DNA from: Dyadobacter sp. CECT 9275
Lineage (GTDB): Bacteria; Bacteroidota; Bacteroidia; Cytophagales; Spirosomataceae
Assembly (NCBI RefSeq): GCF_907164905.1
Contig: NZ_CAJRAF010000004.1
Span: forward strand, 1 to 64,000
Direction: 5' to 3'
DNA length: 64,000 nucleotides
The notes under the pieces are model-generated. The model did not search any database. It was not told the DNA's origin and worked only from the letters and a program-made list of their open reading frames with translations. This document shows positions 8,488-19,000 of this stretch, piece after piece (position 1 is the first letter of the stretch; every line of letters starts with the position of its first letter). A program made the translations under genes and the position numbers.

Positions 8488-9984
8488 ATGGAAAAAGAAT
8501 TTTACTACTTGGACGAAAAGGAACAAAAAGGTCCTTTCACTATTGACCAATTAAAAACAATTGGACTAAAACCAGAAACTTTAGTTTGGTCAGATGGATT
8601 TGAAAATTGGAAACAAGTCAAAGATGTTGATGAGTTGAAAATTGTATTAAAAAAAACGCCACCGCCACCACCAATAATAGACACTTTATCATCATCTTCG
8701 ATTAAAGATGATGAGAATGAAATTTTAGACGAAAAAATGAATAATGTTGAAGATAGCAACATAAAATTTTGGGCTTCTTTTAAAATTTTCGGTTCTATTG
8801 TTATCTTTATTCTTTTAGCAATATTTATAGGCTTTTATATTGTAAACTCTAAAAAAGCAAAACTAAAAGATGAAATTTCATTAAAAATCAATAATGTCCT
8901 TGACAATAAAAGTTTAATTATTGACGGAACAATAACTTTAACGGAAGGTAAATTAAAAAATATAGATTACGGAAAAAGAAAACAGAACCTAACTGATGAC
9001 CCTCTTTCAATTCCTATTAGAAATCCTTGGTGGGAAACCGAAAAACTTTACACAATTTTTACTGCTGAAAGTGGTGGTTTTACAATTAAACAATTAACAA
9101 AACAAAGTGACGAAAGTTTTGATGTTTTGACATCATATTCTGGAGATATGGGATATAAAAAACCAAGTTCATCATATATTGCTCCGCAATATATGGATGA
9201 TGGTTTGGGTGGTAAATTTAAAATTAGTGGAGGTTACCAATCCCAAAATTATAGAACTTCTGTACGTGATGCTTATCGTAGTGCGTATGAATATTTCACA
9301 AAAGAAGATAAAAAATCACCAGGAGCGTATTCTCCAGGAAAATTTATTGACATTAACAATTTTCCAGATTTAAGAAATGAATATTTTTATTTAGAGAATA
9401 GAGAACCTAAATCATATTCTTCATCAGGTACATTTGCCGCTTCTTGGGAAAGTTCTGGTGACCACGGAGCAAATATTAATAATGAAAACTGGGTTGTATA
9501 TTATAAAACATATGGAGAACATTATGAACTAACAGAAAACGACAGTAAAATAAACAAAGATTTATTGACCAATATCGGAATCGCCATTGGTTTAATATTC
9601 TTGATACTATTAATTGCTTTTATATCTAAACCGAAATATTTTAGAAACTTGAACTTGTATGGTAAAAGATGGCAAAACCTACTTTATAAGGAACAAATAT
9701 TTTTCTTTGAACACTCATTTTTTGGAAAACAAACATTTACTGAAATAATTAACGACAAAGTTTACAAAGGAACATTAAAAATTACCGACAAAGGGAACAC
9801 AATCAATTTATCATATCCAAACAAAGAATTATTTTATAAAATTGACAAAATTGATGTCGATAATTTATCTCTAATCTCAATAAAAGATAAAAGCGTTGTT
9901 ACATTAAAAAGAATTGGAGCAAAAGAAACTATAGAAATAAAAAACGAAGATATTAGCACACAAAAAGAAGAAACAAATCAGTAA
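8488..9984 (+). CDS. GYF_2 (DUF4339) domain membrane protein
   Basis: A 498-residue protein. Residues 4-55 form a GYF_2/DUF4339 domain (FYYLDEKEQKGPFTIDQL, then WSDGFENWKQV), a module that binds proline-rich peptides or ligands. A TPPPPPI proline run follows at about 56-64 and could be an intramolecular ligand. One membrane helix lies at about 92-116 (FKIFGSIVIFILLAIFIG) and a second near residue 365 (IGIAIGLIFLILLIAF), with a roughly 240-residue extracytoplasmic region between them. Function unknown. It sits first in a probable third cassette, 16 bp ahead of another membrane gene. Domain call is good, role is not known. Confidence 0.75.
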   Translation: MEKEFYYLDEKEQKGPFTIDQLKTIGLKPETLVWSDGFENWKQVKDVDELKIVLKKTPPPPPIIDTLSSSSIKDDENEILDEKMNNVEDSNIKFWASFKIFGSIVIFILLAIFIGFYIVNSKKAKLKDEISLKINNVLDNKSLIIDGTITLTEGKLKNIDYGKRKQNLTDDPLSIPIRNPWWETEKLYTIFTAESGGFTIKQLTKQSDESFDVLTSYSGDMGYKKPSSSYIAPQYMDDGLGGKFKISGGYQSQNYRTSVRDAYRSAYEYFTKEDKKSPGAYSPGKFIDINNFPDLRNEYFYLENREPKSYSSSGTFAASWESSGDHGANINNENWVVYYKTYGEHYELTENDSKINKDLLTNIGIAIGLIFLILLIAFISKPKYFRNLNLYGKRWQNLLYKEQIFFFEHSFFGKQTFTEIINDKVYKGTLKITDKGNTINLSYPNKELFYKIDKIDVDNLSLISIKDKSVVTLKRIGAKETIEIKNEDISTQKEETNQ

Positions 9985-10000
9985 TTTAATAGTAAACACA

Positions 10001-10525
10001 ATGCCAACTTTTGGAGAAAAATCTATGTACAGTCTTGAAGGCGAAGAAGCCAATCATTTAAAATCTTTAAATGAACGCTTTATACGTTGGCAAGAAAAAC
10101 AAATCGCTTTACTTACATTTTCAATCAACCTTCTGTTTACTATTTCAATTGCATCAGTAGGTTTAATAATCAATAACTTTGACAAACCGATATTCAAAGA
10201 AAAATATGCTTGGGGATATATACTTCCACAGACAGTTGCATTTATTATTACAATTTCATCAATTTTTGGAATTGTCGCTTTGTTTTGTCGACTTTTTGAT
10301 TTTCGCCTCACAAAGACAATTATTCGCAAAAGAATATTATTGTTTAAAGTGAAAAATGAAATTAAGTATGAGAATTGCGAAGAGCTAACACAAAAAAAAC
10401 TTAATGACAAAATAAAAAGTCTAAATTGCTTTACAAAATATTTAGGTAAGGCAACTTGGTGTTTTTTCATTCTGCAAGCGGTAACATTTGTGATTGCACT
10501 AATACTATTAATTTACAAGATATAA
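10001..10525 (+). CDS. small membrane protein of unknown function
   Basis: A 174-residue protein with three clear hydrophobic helices: LLTFSINLLFTISIASVGLI (residues 38-57), a segment around PQTVAFIITISSIFGIVALF, and FFILQAVTFVIALILLIYKI at the C-terminus. A charged segment lies between the second and third. No family was recognised. The general shape (two helices, amphipathic spacer, one helix) resembles small pore-type effector membrane proteins, but no motif supports that. It follows the GYF-domain gene by 16 bp in the same direction, so the two are probably co-transcribed and may work together. Confidence 0.65.
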   Translation: MPTFGEKSMYSLEGEEANHLKSLNERFIRWQEKQIALLTFSINLLFTISIASVGLIINNFDKPIFKEKYAWGYILPQTVAFIITISSIFGIVALFCRLFDFRLTKTIIRKRILLFKVKNEIKYENCEELTQKKLNDKIKSLNCFTKYLGKATWCFFILQAVTFVIALILLIYKI

Positions 10526-10918
10526 CAGCAATAAACCCCTCTTGTCCTCGTTTGTATCCATATCAGGTGCTTGCCTGCGGCGAGTACCTACTCACATTAG
10601 AAAAACAAATCGTAGCGTTTTCAACGCGGTTTTAACCAAGACAACCTTCACCACAAAAATCAAAGAAATTATCTCCATCCAATTATAGAAATATTATAGA
10701 GGATAGATACACTTGAAGTGAACTAAAACTTCGAAAGTAAATACACAGTTTATAGCAGCAATCTAACCTCAATTGAGGTGTGAATCTTGAATTAAATAAA
10801 ATACTAATTATACATTTTGTTGATAACTAAAATAGAATACAACTTTTAAAAAAATTAATTTAGCAGAAACAATTCTTACAATTAATTTTTAAGTTGTTTT
10901 CTTTAAACATATTATGAT
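10526..10918. other. intergenic region, no gene
   Basis: 393 bp of AT-rich sequence. AACAGC at about 10525 could be the start of a decayed attC-like site, but no matching right arm was found, so the third cassette has no recognisable end. A small hairpin (GCGTTTTCAACGC) and a short palindrome CTCAATTGAG are present. The promoter of the following giant gene must lie here; none fits the consensus well. Confidence 0.5.
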
Positions 10919-13900
10919 ATGAGTCAAGTCAAAGTGAATATAAATGAATCTACATTTTTAGAAAAATTTAAAATTAAAAAAAATAAAATTTTAAAACTGA
11001 TTCTTTTCATAGTAATAAAATATTCAACCAATTATTTAAGAAAAATAAATGGTATAAATAATTATGAAAATCCTGATAATTTAGAAGATTTTAGTCCTGT
11101 TGTTTTAAATGAAGAAGAAGATAGTCACAGCACTACAATTAAGTTTGCAATAGACAATCCTAATATTCAAAATCTTGCCCTAACTGGTCCATATGGAAGT
11201 GGAAAAAGCTCAATTTTAAAAACATTTGAACACAAACATCTTGAATATAAATACTTAAACATTTCACTTGCAACATTTGATGAAAAAACATTAGTAACTG
11301 ATAAAATAGAATATAACATTTTAAAACAACTTTTTTATAGTGTTGAACATAAGAAAATTCCTGAATCACGTTTTAAAAGAATTGAAAATCATACTGGAAT
11401 TTGGTCAAAAACAATATTCTTTTCACTATGGCTATTTTCAATATCTTACTTTATAGAATTTGAATTTTTAGAAAATCTTAAAAGAAATCTTCATCTTTAT
11501 TTTCACATTAAAGGATTTGATTTCTTTTATGGTTTTTATCTAGTTATTGGAACAGGCATTATCTTAAATAAAGTAATGAATTTTATTATCAATTTTAAAT
11601 TGACAAAATTTAAAATAAAAGAAACTGATTTTGAAAATGATCAAGACAAAAAAACTATAAATTTCGAAAATGAAATTGATGAAATTTTATATTTTTTTGA
11701 AAAAAATCCAATTGAAATTGTCTTTATTCAAGATATTGACAGATTTAAAAATAAAAGTGAAATATTTATAAAATTAAGAGAAATTAATAATTTGATAAAT
11801 AACTATGAACCAATAAAAAACCAACGGAAAGTAACATTTATCTATGCCGTTTCTGACGATGTTTTTAAAGAAAGTGAAAGAGCTAAATTCTTTGATTTTA
11901 TTATTCCTGTAATTCCTATTATAAATTATACAAGTTCAAGTTCTAAATTTTTAGAAAAATTAGATTTAGATATTAAAAACAAGAAATTATCAAAAGAATT
12001 TATTGATGATGTTTGTTTGTTTTTGAATGATTATAGAACAATTAAATCAATATATAATGAATATACGATTTATAAAAAAATCATAGGCAAACAATTAGAC
12101 AATTACAATAATTTATTAGCAATGATGGTATATAAGAATATTGAACCAACAGATTTTAATGAATTAAATTCTAATCAAGGTTACGTTTATAAAATTATTG
12201 AAAATTCTAGTGAATTAATTGAAGAACGTATTCAAAGTCTTAATACAAAAATAAACTTAGAATTGAATCCAAAATTAGAGAACATTAAAAATGAAAAGAT
12301 CAAAAATATAAAAGAATTAAGAATGCTTTATATTTTAAAATTTTGCGAAATAATTAACTCTCAAAATAATTATTCGGTTTTTGGTTTTAACTTAAAACAA
12401 ACTAAATGTTCAATTGAAAATCTTCTAACAGATGAATATTTTGAGTTATTTAAAAACCAACCAAATATTAATTATTATTATTCTACTTACAATTCAACAG
12501 CTAGTGGGGTTTCATTTAGCCAAATTGAAAAAGCATTAGATAATTCAATTTATTCTGAAAGATTAGAAACACTTAAAAGCGGTGAAAAAGAAAACCTAAA
12601 TCAAATTAAAACTGAATTAATCGATATCGAAAATAAAAAACAAGAACTCAATTCAAAAAAATTATTTGAGTTATTAGATGAAAATAATTCAGCACCTTAT
12701 TTTGAAAAATATTATTCAGAAAAGAAAATCATTAACAATTATAAATTAATCAACTATTTGTTAATCAAAGGATATATAAATGAAGATTACAACCACTACA
12801 TTTCTTATTTTCATCCTGGTAGTATTACTAAAGAAGATAATGATTTTTTAATTAGTTTACTTCCCAGCGAAAAAGCATTATCTCATAATCATAAACTAAA
12901 AGAAGTTAAAACTTTAATAAAAAAAATAAAGCCTGAAAATTATTATCAAGAAGCGATCTTAAATTTTTATTTGATTGATTACTTGATTGAAAATAAAATC
13001 AATGCAAAATTAAACTCTATAATTGCATTATTAAGCAAAGGAAATGAAAAATCTGTTAAATTTATTGATGCTTATTTTGAGTATGCTAACGAAAACAATA
13101 GAGCTGAATTATTTAAAATTATATTCATCAATTGGAGTGAGATATTAAATTTAATTTTCAATAAGTCTAATCTTCCTGACGAAAAAATCAAGCAATATTT
13201 AAAATACATTTTCAAATATCTTGATATAAAAACAATTGATAAAATTGATAACCAAAAAATACTATCAAATTATATTTCTAAATTAGAAAATCTAAATTAT
13301 CTCAACCCTAAAGAAACTAATTTAGAAACATTCAAAAAATTTCTAGAAAACTCAACAATAGAATTTGAAAATATTAAATACAATAAAGAAAATAAAAATA
13401 TTTTTGAATTTATTTATGATAAAAACAAATATGTAATAAATGAAAAAATGATTGAATTGTTTATAACCAATTTTAATCAAAATGGAACTAATGTTGAAAA
13501 TCTTAAAACATCAAATTATACAACAATTAAAAATTCAGGAAAGCCAAAACTCATTAAATATATTGAAGACAATTTAGAAATATATTTAGAAAATGTTTTT
13601 CTGAAATTAGAAAATAATTCTAATGAATCTCAAGAAAGTATATGCTCAATTCTTAATAACGAAAAAATCAACATCCGTTTTGATATTATAGAAAAAGGCA
13701 AGTTTTCAATAGTTGACTTGTCAAAAATCAATGAGATTGAAATCCAATCAGCATTAATAATATATGAGAAAATAATTCCAACTTGGAAAAATTTAATGGC
13801 CTATTATAAAAAATCAAAAGAATTTGATGAAACAATAATAGATTATTTAAATCTTGAACATAATTATAATATTCTTTCAAAACCACCTTTTATTGATGAC

Positions 13901-14632
13901 TCAGATGCAGGTGTAAAAACTAGTTTTCCTAAAGATTTAATTAATAGCAATATTTCAGATGAGAGTTTTTCTAAATTAACTTATAGTCTCCCATTTGCCT
14001 ATAAAGATGGGAATGAATTCATAAGTATTAGCAATTCAAAGATGAAATCATTAATTGAATCTAAAAGAATATTATTATCGACTGATAATTACACTATGAT
14101 TGATGAATCATATAATGATTTGTTAATTCTTCTTGTAGAACAAAATGTTAATGATTTTATAAAATCAATTGAGGAATATACTTTGAATAGTTCTATTATT
14201 TTAGAAATATTAAATTCTAAAATTTTTAATACTTCACAAAAATTATCAATCATAGAAAGCACAACCGATACGATTTTAATTGACAATAAAAAATTACTAA
14301 TTAAGTTGAGCGAATTTTTATTAGATAATAGAATTAATAAAATTAGTTTTGTTCTCTTAACCGAATTAATATCTAATTCGTCCACACTTAAACATAAAGT
14401 GGAGTTAACTAATAATTATTTCACTTTTATAGAAAACATTAATTTAATCGCAATTATTGAAAAAATTGAAGAATTTTCAAAGTTACTTTTAGGCAAACAT
14501 CCCAAAGTGGATAACACAGTTTATAACCAACAATTAATCAATAATCTTGAAGGTAAATTAATAAGTAAAAAGAAAGCATCAAAGGATAATAAACAAATTG
14601 AATTATTCCCGTTTATAAATAGCAGAATTTAA
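10919..14632 (+). CDS. giant YobI-like P-loop NTPase with membrane helices
   Basis: A 1237-residue protein. Walker A GPYGSGKSS lies at about 90-98, preceded by a segment (FSPVVLNEEEDSHSTTIKFA) typical of YobI-like/KAP-related NTPases. Walker B FIQDIDRF is near 268. Two predicted membrane helices (about 161-180 and 203-228) interrupt the NTPase domain, as in KAP and YobI proteins. The 800-residue C-terminal part is AT-rich, Ile/Asn/Lys-rich, mostly helical and unassigned. Family members are large membrane-associated NTPases of uncharacterised role, often in accessory islands; a defence function is plausible but unproven. It stands alone, with 386 bp of non-coding DNA upstream of it. Confidence 0.75.
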   Translation: MSQVKVNINESTFLEKFKIKKNKILKLILFIVIKYSTNYLRKINGINNYENPDNLEDFSPVVLNEEEDSHSTTIKFAIDNPNIQNLALTGPYGSGKSSILKTFEHKHLEYKYLNISLATFDEKTLVTDKIEYNILKQLFYSVEHKKIPESRFKRIENHTGIWSKTIFFSLWLFSISYFIEFEFLENLKRNLHLYFHIKGFDFFYGFYLVIGTGIILNKVMNFIINFKLTKFKIKETDFENDQDKKTINFENEIDEILYFFEKNPIEIVFIQDIDRFKNKSEIFIKLREINNLINNYEPIKNQRKVTFIYAVSDDVFKESERAKFFDFIIPVIPIINYTSSSSKFLEKLDLDIKNKKLSKEFIDDVCLFLNDYRTIKSIYNEYTIYKKIIGKQLDNYNNLLAMMVYKNIEPTDFNELNSNQGYVYKIIENSSELIEERIQSLNTKINLELNPKLENIKNEKIKNIKELRMLYILKFCEIINSQNNYSVFGFNLKQTKCSIENLLTDEYFELFKNQPNINYYYSTYNSTASGVSFSQIEKALDNSIYSERLETLKSGEKENLNQIKTELIDIENKKQELNSKKLFELLDENNSAPYFEKYYSEKKIINNYKLINYLLIKGYINEDYNHYISYFHPGSITKEDNDFLISLLPSEKALSHNHKLKEVKTLIKKIKPENYYQEAILNFYLIDYLIENKINAKLNSIIALLSKGNEKSVKFIDAYFEYANENNRAELFKIIFINWSEILNLIFNKSNLPDEKIKQYLKYIFKYLDIKTIDKIDNQKILSNYISKLENLNYLNPKETNLETFKKFLENSTIEFENIKYNKENKNIFEFIYDKNKYVINEKMIELFITNFNQNGTNVENLKTSNYTTIKNSGKPKLIKYIEDNLEIYLENVFLKLENNSNESQESICSILNNEKINIRFDIIEKGKFSIVDLSKINEIEIQSALIIYEKIIPTWKNLMAYYKKSKEFDETIIDYLNLEHNYNILSKPPFIDDSDAGVKTSFPKDLINSNISDESFSKLTYSLPFAYKDGNEFISISNSKMKSLIESKRILLSTDNYTMIDESYNDLLILLVEQNVNDFIKSIEEYTLNSSIILEILNSKIFNTSQKLSIIESTTDTILIDNKKLLIKLSEFLLDNRINKISFVLLTELISNSSTLKHKVELTNNYFTFIENINLIAIIEKIEEFSKLLLGKHPKVDNTVYNQQLINNLEGKLISKKKASKDNKQIELFPFINSRI

Positions 14633-14672
14633 TGTTTTTGAATAGATTCATTTTGAGCCTTTGAGTTTTATC

Positions 14673-14903
14673 CATTATCTCATTCAGCTGCACAAAACTT
14701 TCATTTAGTCCAAGTATTCCTAAACTCAAGTCTTTGTTTGCTTCATTTCGCTAATTACGTTTCCAATAACAAGAACATTCTTTTTCGTTCGGTGATAAAA
14801 GGACGTTTTACATTTCAGTTGCCACTCCTTTGCCAACGCTCCAAAAAAAATTACTGGCACAGTTTTTATCAAAAACACGTACGCTTCGCAACTTGCACCA
14901 GTA
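14673..14903 (+). repeat. long direct repeat, copy 1
   Basis: About 231 bp nearly identical to 23309-23540. Differences are limited to a few substitutions and one indel around GGTGATAAAAGG and TTGCCACTCC. It starts CATTATCTCATTCAGCTG and ends with an inner inverted repeat TTACTGGCAC...TTGCACCAGTA. The two copies bracket 8.4 kb of AT-rich accessory genes. Confidence 0.92.
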
Positions 14904-14921
14904 TTGAAATACTCAAATAGT

Positions 14922-14960
14922 CATTACCTCATTCAGCTGCACAAAATCCTCGTTTAGTTT
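14922..14960 (+). repeat. partial third copy of the direct repeat head
   Basis: CATTACCTCATTCAGCTG, then CACAAAATCCTCGTTTAG, repeats the first 36-39 bp of the long repeat with a few changes, 249 bp after the start of copy 1. The head of the repeat therefore recurs independently of its body. Confidence 0.8.
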
Positions 14961-15202
14961 AAAAAAATAAACTTAATCTTTAAAATAAATAAATATTTTT
15001 TTCTGTAATTAAATATTAAGTTCAACAAAATCAACACAATGTATTTATTATAAAACAAACAATAAAGTGCAATTAATATTAAAACAAAGCATAATCAAAG
15101 AACATCAATTTTAATTACATTTGTATATGGCGCAATTAGATATGTTTGGGGGCAATGGAAATGATAATACTTTTCCTAAAACTGGTTTAAATAAAATCAC
15201 TA

Positions 15203-15850
15203 ATGGTGAATTTATTTATGTCATTCAATGGAAAGGTTGAAATTGGCAAATGGAAATATCTTGCTGAAGCTAACTTAATTTATATAGATCGTTTGACAGA
15301 TAAAATATTTCTAAAACAATCCTTCTTTGATGATTCAGTGATGATATTAAAAATTGATGGCACCAATGATGATTTATTCATTTTAGCTAATGAAAATATT
15401 ATTCCTGATCTTGATGTTCCAAAATACCTTTCTTCTTTTATTATTAATATTGGAATATTAGAAAGAACTACTTTTTTTAATATGCCATTAATAAATGGAG
15501 ATATTTTAAATATAAATAGAGACGAATTAAATTATTCAAAAGTAGGTATGTCTGTCCTCTTAAACAACAATAGTGCGCCAGATGGTGAATATTTTGCTCA
15601 AGGTGATATAGTCGATAAATTATTAGTATACCATATTACAGATTCCAAAATTAAAGACCTTTTTTGGTTATTTACTTATAAAACATCAAAAGGCACTTTT
15701 AAAATTTATCAGAAAAATGAATATAGCTTTTCTTTAGGGGATAAAGTATTATTAAATAATATTCCAGCACCAAATGGCAAACACAAATTAGAATTTATGA
15801 TGCATATTAATGTAACTAATGGAGTGATTTCTAGTCATTCTATTTTTTAA
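15203..15850 (+). CDS. unknown protein, likely frameshifted at its 5' end
   Basis: The 215-residue frame starts at ATG 15203. A second frame from ATG 15127 reads MAQLDMFGGNGNDNTF and so on for 36 codons to TGA at 15238-15240. It is offset by one base and overlaps the main frame. The junction region (KITNGE joining FMSFNGKVEIGKWKYL) reads like one continuous protein, so a single-base indel probably separates the true N-terminus. The main part contains two similar segments, MSVLLNNNSAPDGEY and KVLLNNIPAPNGKH, an internal duplication of about 45 residues that suggests a small beta-barrel fold. No family or function was recognised. It lies inside the repeat-flanked island, upstream of the helicase gene. 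Confidence 0.55.
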   Translation: MVNLFMSFNGKVEIGKWKYLAEANLIYIDRLTDKIFLKQSFFDDSVMILKIDGTNDDLFILANENIIPDLDVPKYLSSFIINIGILERTTFFNMPLINGDILNINRDELNYSKVGMSVLLNNNSAPDGEYFAQGDIVDKLLVYHITDSKIKDLFWLFTYKTSKGTFKIYQKNEYSFSLGDKVLLNNIPAPNGKHKLEFMMHINVTNGVISSHSIF

Positions 15851-16013
15851 TAAATCTATTATAAAACACCAAGAGGAATCATTTTTTAACTAATCCGTAA
15901 CTATCAAATACCCCGAAATGGTCGCACAAATATTCCCCCACTTCTAAAGAGAAAAACTCCCCGATTTCGGTAAAAACAACCTTTGGTTTTTGTAAACAAT
16001 TTAATAACAACGA

Positions 16014-19000
16014 ATGATATATATATTTATAACGGTAGTAGTTTTAGTAATTAGTTTAATCATATACATTGAAAAACAAGAAAGATTAAAAAGAAAAGAA
16101 CTTGAACGTAAAAGATTGGAAGCTAAACAATTAAGGATTAAAAAAGAGGAAGAACTTGCAGAACTTCATATAAATCAAAAGAGCGAACTCGATCCTTTAT
16201 TCTCTAAAATAGACGAATATAACAAAGCACTTTCTGTTTTTATAGAAAGTCCAAAATTTATATCCAATTACGATTTATATAAATTTAAGGAGATTCACAA
16301 TCCTTTATCAAAAAAAATCAATACTCTTGAATACAAACACTTACCTAACTTTGATAAGGAAATAAAAACCATAAACCAATTTATATCAAATTTTAATAGT
16401 TTAGAAAGTAGTATTCAACAAAGAAATAACGAATATGTAATAAAAGAACTAAAAACTTCAGATAATATTTTAAGCGATATTGAAGGTAAATCACTTGATG
16501 TACAGCAAAGGAAAGCGGTTGTGATAGATGAAGACAATAACCTTATTATTGCAGGAGCTGGTTCAGGAAAAACGACAACTATTGCAGGAAAGGTAAAATA
16601 TCTTACGGAAAGATTGAATGTAGATAAAAGTAAAATTCTATTGATTTCATTCACTCGCAAATCGGCAAAAGATATGATTGATAGGATTAGAATGAAAATG
16701 AATATTGACCTACCTGTTATGACTTTTCACAAACTTGGTAAAGATATAATTGCAGAAGTAAATGGTGAAGCTCCTGAAGTATTTGATCCAAAGAAAGTTG
16801 ATATAAAATCATTGTTACAATCCTTTATAAACCACTCAAAAAAGGATGCAAATTACTCAAATAAACTATTAGATTTTTTATCATATTTTTTAAAACCATA
16901 CAAATCATTAGAGGAATTTAAAACTGATGCAGAACATAACAATTATTTAAAAGAGCAAAAATTTGAAGGTTACAAAATTATTCAAACAACCACAAAAGAT
17001 GGTGTCGAGATAAAATATCGAGAAAGATTCAAAAGCCAAGAAGAAGTATTAATTGCTAATTTTTTATTTAGAAATCAAATAGAATACCAATACGAAGAAA
17101 AATACCAATATAAAACAGCGAGTAAAATGTTTGGTCAATACAAGCCAGACTTTTATTTACCGGAATATAAAATTTATATCGAACATTTTGGTATTGACAA
17201 AAACGGAAAAGTACCTGATTGGTTTAAAGGTGATGAAACTAAAACAGCACAAGAAAAATATTCAGAAGGAATTGAATGGAAAAGAGCTGAACATTTAGAA
17301 AATAATACTAAACTATTAGAAACCTATTCTTGGGAGCAAAAAGAAGGGAATTTAATTAAAAACTTAACTGATAAACTAACTAATCAAAACGTAAAGCTAA
17401 ATCCATTATCTGATGATGATTTATGGAAGTATTTAACTGAAAACATTCCCGAAGATATTGATGTATTTACACAATTAATCAACACATTCTTGGTGCTTTT
17501 TAAATCAAATAATGAAAACATAAAAACATTAGCATCTAAAGCATTACAAGACAATGATAAAAGAGCTATTTATTTTTTAGAAATATTTGAGCCTATTTAT
17601 ATTAACTATGAAAACTACTTGAAAGAAAAAGAGGAAATTGATTTTAGTGATATGATTAATATAGCAACTAAAACTATTACAACTAATCAATATACTTCTG
17701 ATTATGATTATATTATTATTGATGAATTTCAAGACATATCTAAATCCCGTTATCAATTAATCAAAGCTTTACTAGACCAAAAACCATCAACTAAACTATT
17801 TTGTGTTGGTGATGATTGGCAATCCATTTATCGTTTTGCAGGAAGTGATATTGGTATATTTACAGGTTTCGAAGAATATTTTAAAACTTCAACTTTAAAA
17901 GATTTTAATAGAAAAACTAATAGTTCTATTATTGAACAAACTTATAGATTCGACAATAAACTGATTAATGTTTCAAGCAATTTCATACTTAAAAATCCAA
18001 ATCAAATTGTAAAAACATTAAAATCAAACAAACAAAGTGATCTTGAAGCAATAACATTTCATAAGTACAATGATGCAGATAAGAAAGGAACTAATCAATA
18101 TATAGCACTTGATAAAGCAATCAAGGAAATCATAAAAAGTAATCCAAAAAGTAAAACTTCAATATTATTTTTAGGTAGATATGAATTTGATTATAAAGCT
18201 TTAACGAAGTTAAATTATATCAACATTAGATACGACAATAAAAATAGACCTTACAAAATCACTTATGTAAATAATGATCTATTAGACTTGAATTTTATGA
18301 CAGTCCATTCTGCTAAAGGATTAGAAGCAGATTACGTTATAATTTTAAATGGTAATTCAGGAACTTACGGTTTTCCTTCTGAAATATCAGACGACCCATT
18401 ATTAAATTTCTTATTATCAAAAGCTGACCAATTTCCAAATGGGGAAGAAAGACGTTTGTTTTATGTTGCAGTAACAAGAGCAAAAAAACACGTTCATATT
18501 TTATCAAGCATTGAGAACTCTTCAAAATTTGTTGATGAAATAAAAGAAAACGAACCTATTACATCAATAAAATGTGATTGGTGCGATAATGGTAAACTAA
18601 TTGAAAGAAAAGGTCCTTATGGCTATTTTTATTCCTGTAACAACAGTTATTACTGCAATTACACAAGAAAAATAAATACAGAAGATTTTACATCATTAGC
18701 AAAAAACTTCACAGATAATAAGGATTTTGAAAAGGCAATAGAATATTTAAAAAAAACATTAGAACTCGATAATTCAAAAGCCACTGTTCACTATGATTTA
18801 GCAAGGGCCTATGAACAAAATAAGCAATTAAAAGAAGCGATTTTCCATTATAATAGTTTCATAAAAATAGACACCAATAATGCGTATTCTTACTATTGGA
18901 GAGGTAGTGCATACTATGATTTAAAAGAATATGAAAAAGCAAAAGAAGATTGGTTAGTTTTTAATAATCTAAAACCAAATGCTAACGCTATAAATTATTG

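Larger units (their letters stand above)
14633..15126. other. intergenic region holding repeat copy 1
   Basis: Contains the long direct repeat (14673-14903) and a partial third copy of its first 39 bp (14922-14960). Short reading frames in the repeat have no coding character. The remaining 14961-15126 is very AT-rich and ends in TACATTTG (15116-15123), a match to the Bacteroidota -7 box TAnnTTTG, without a clear -33 partner. Confidence 0.6.

Noticed and set aside
14738..14920. 60-codon frame inside the long direct repeat
   Set aside because: The matching copy at 23309-23540 does not preserve the frame, so it is not coding.
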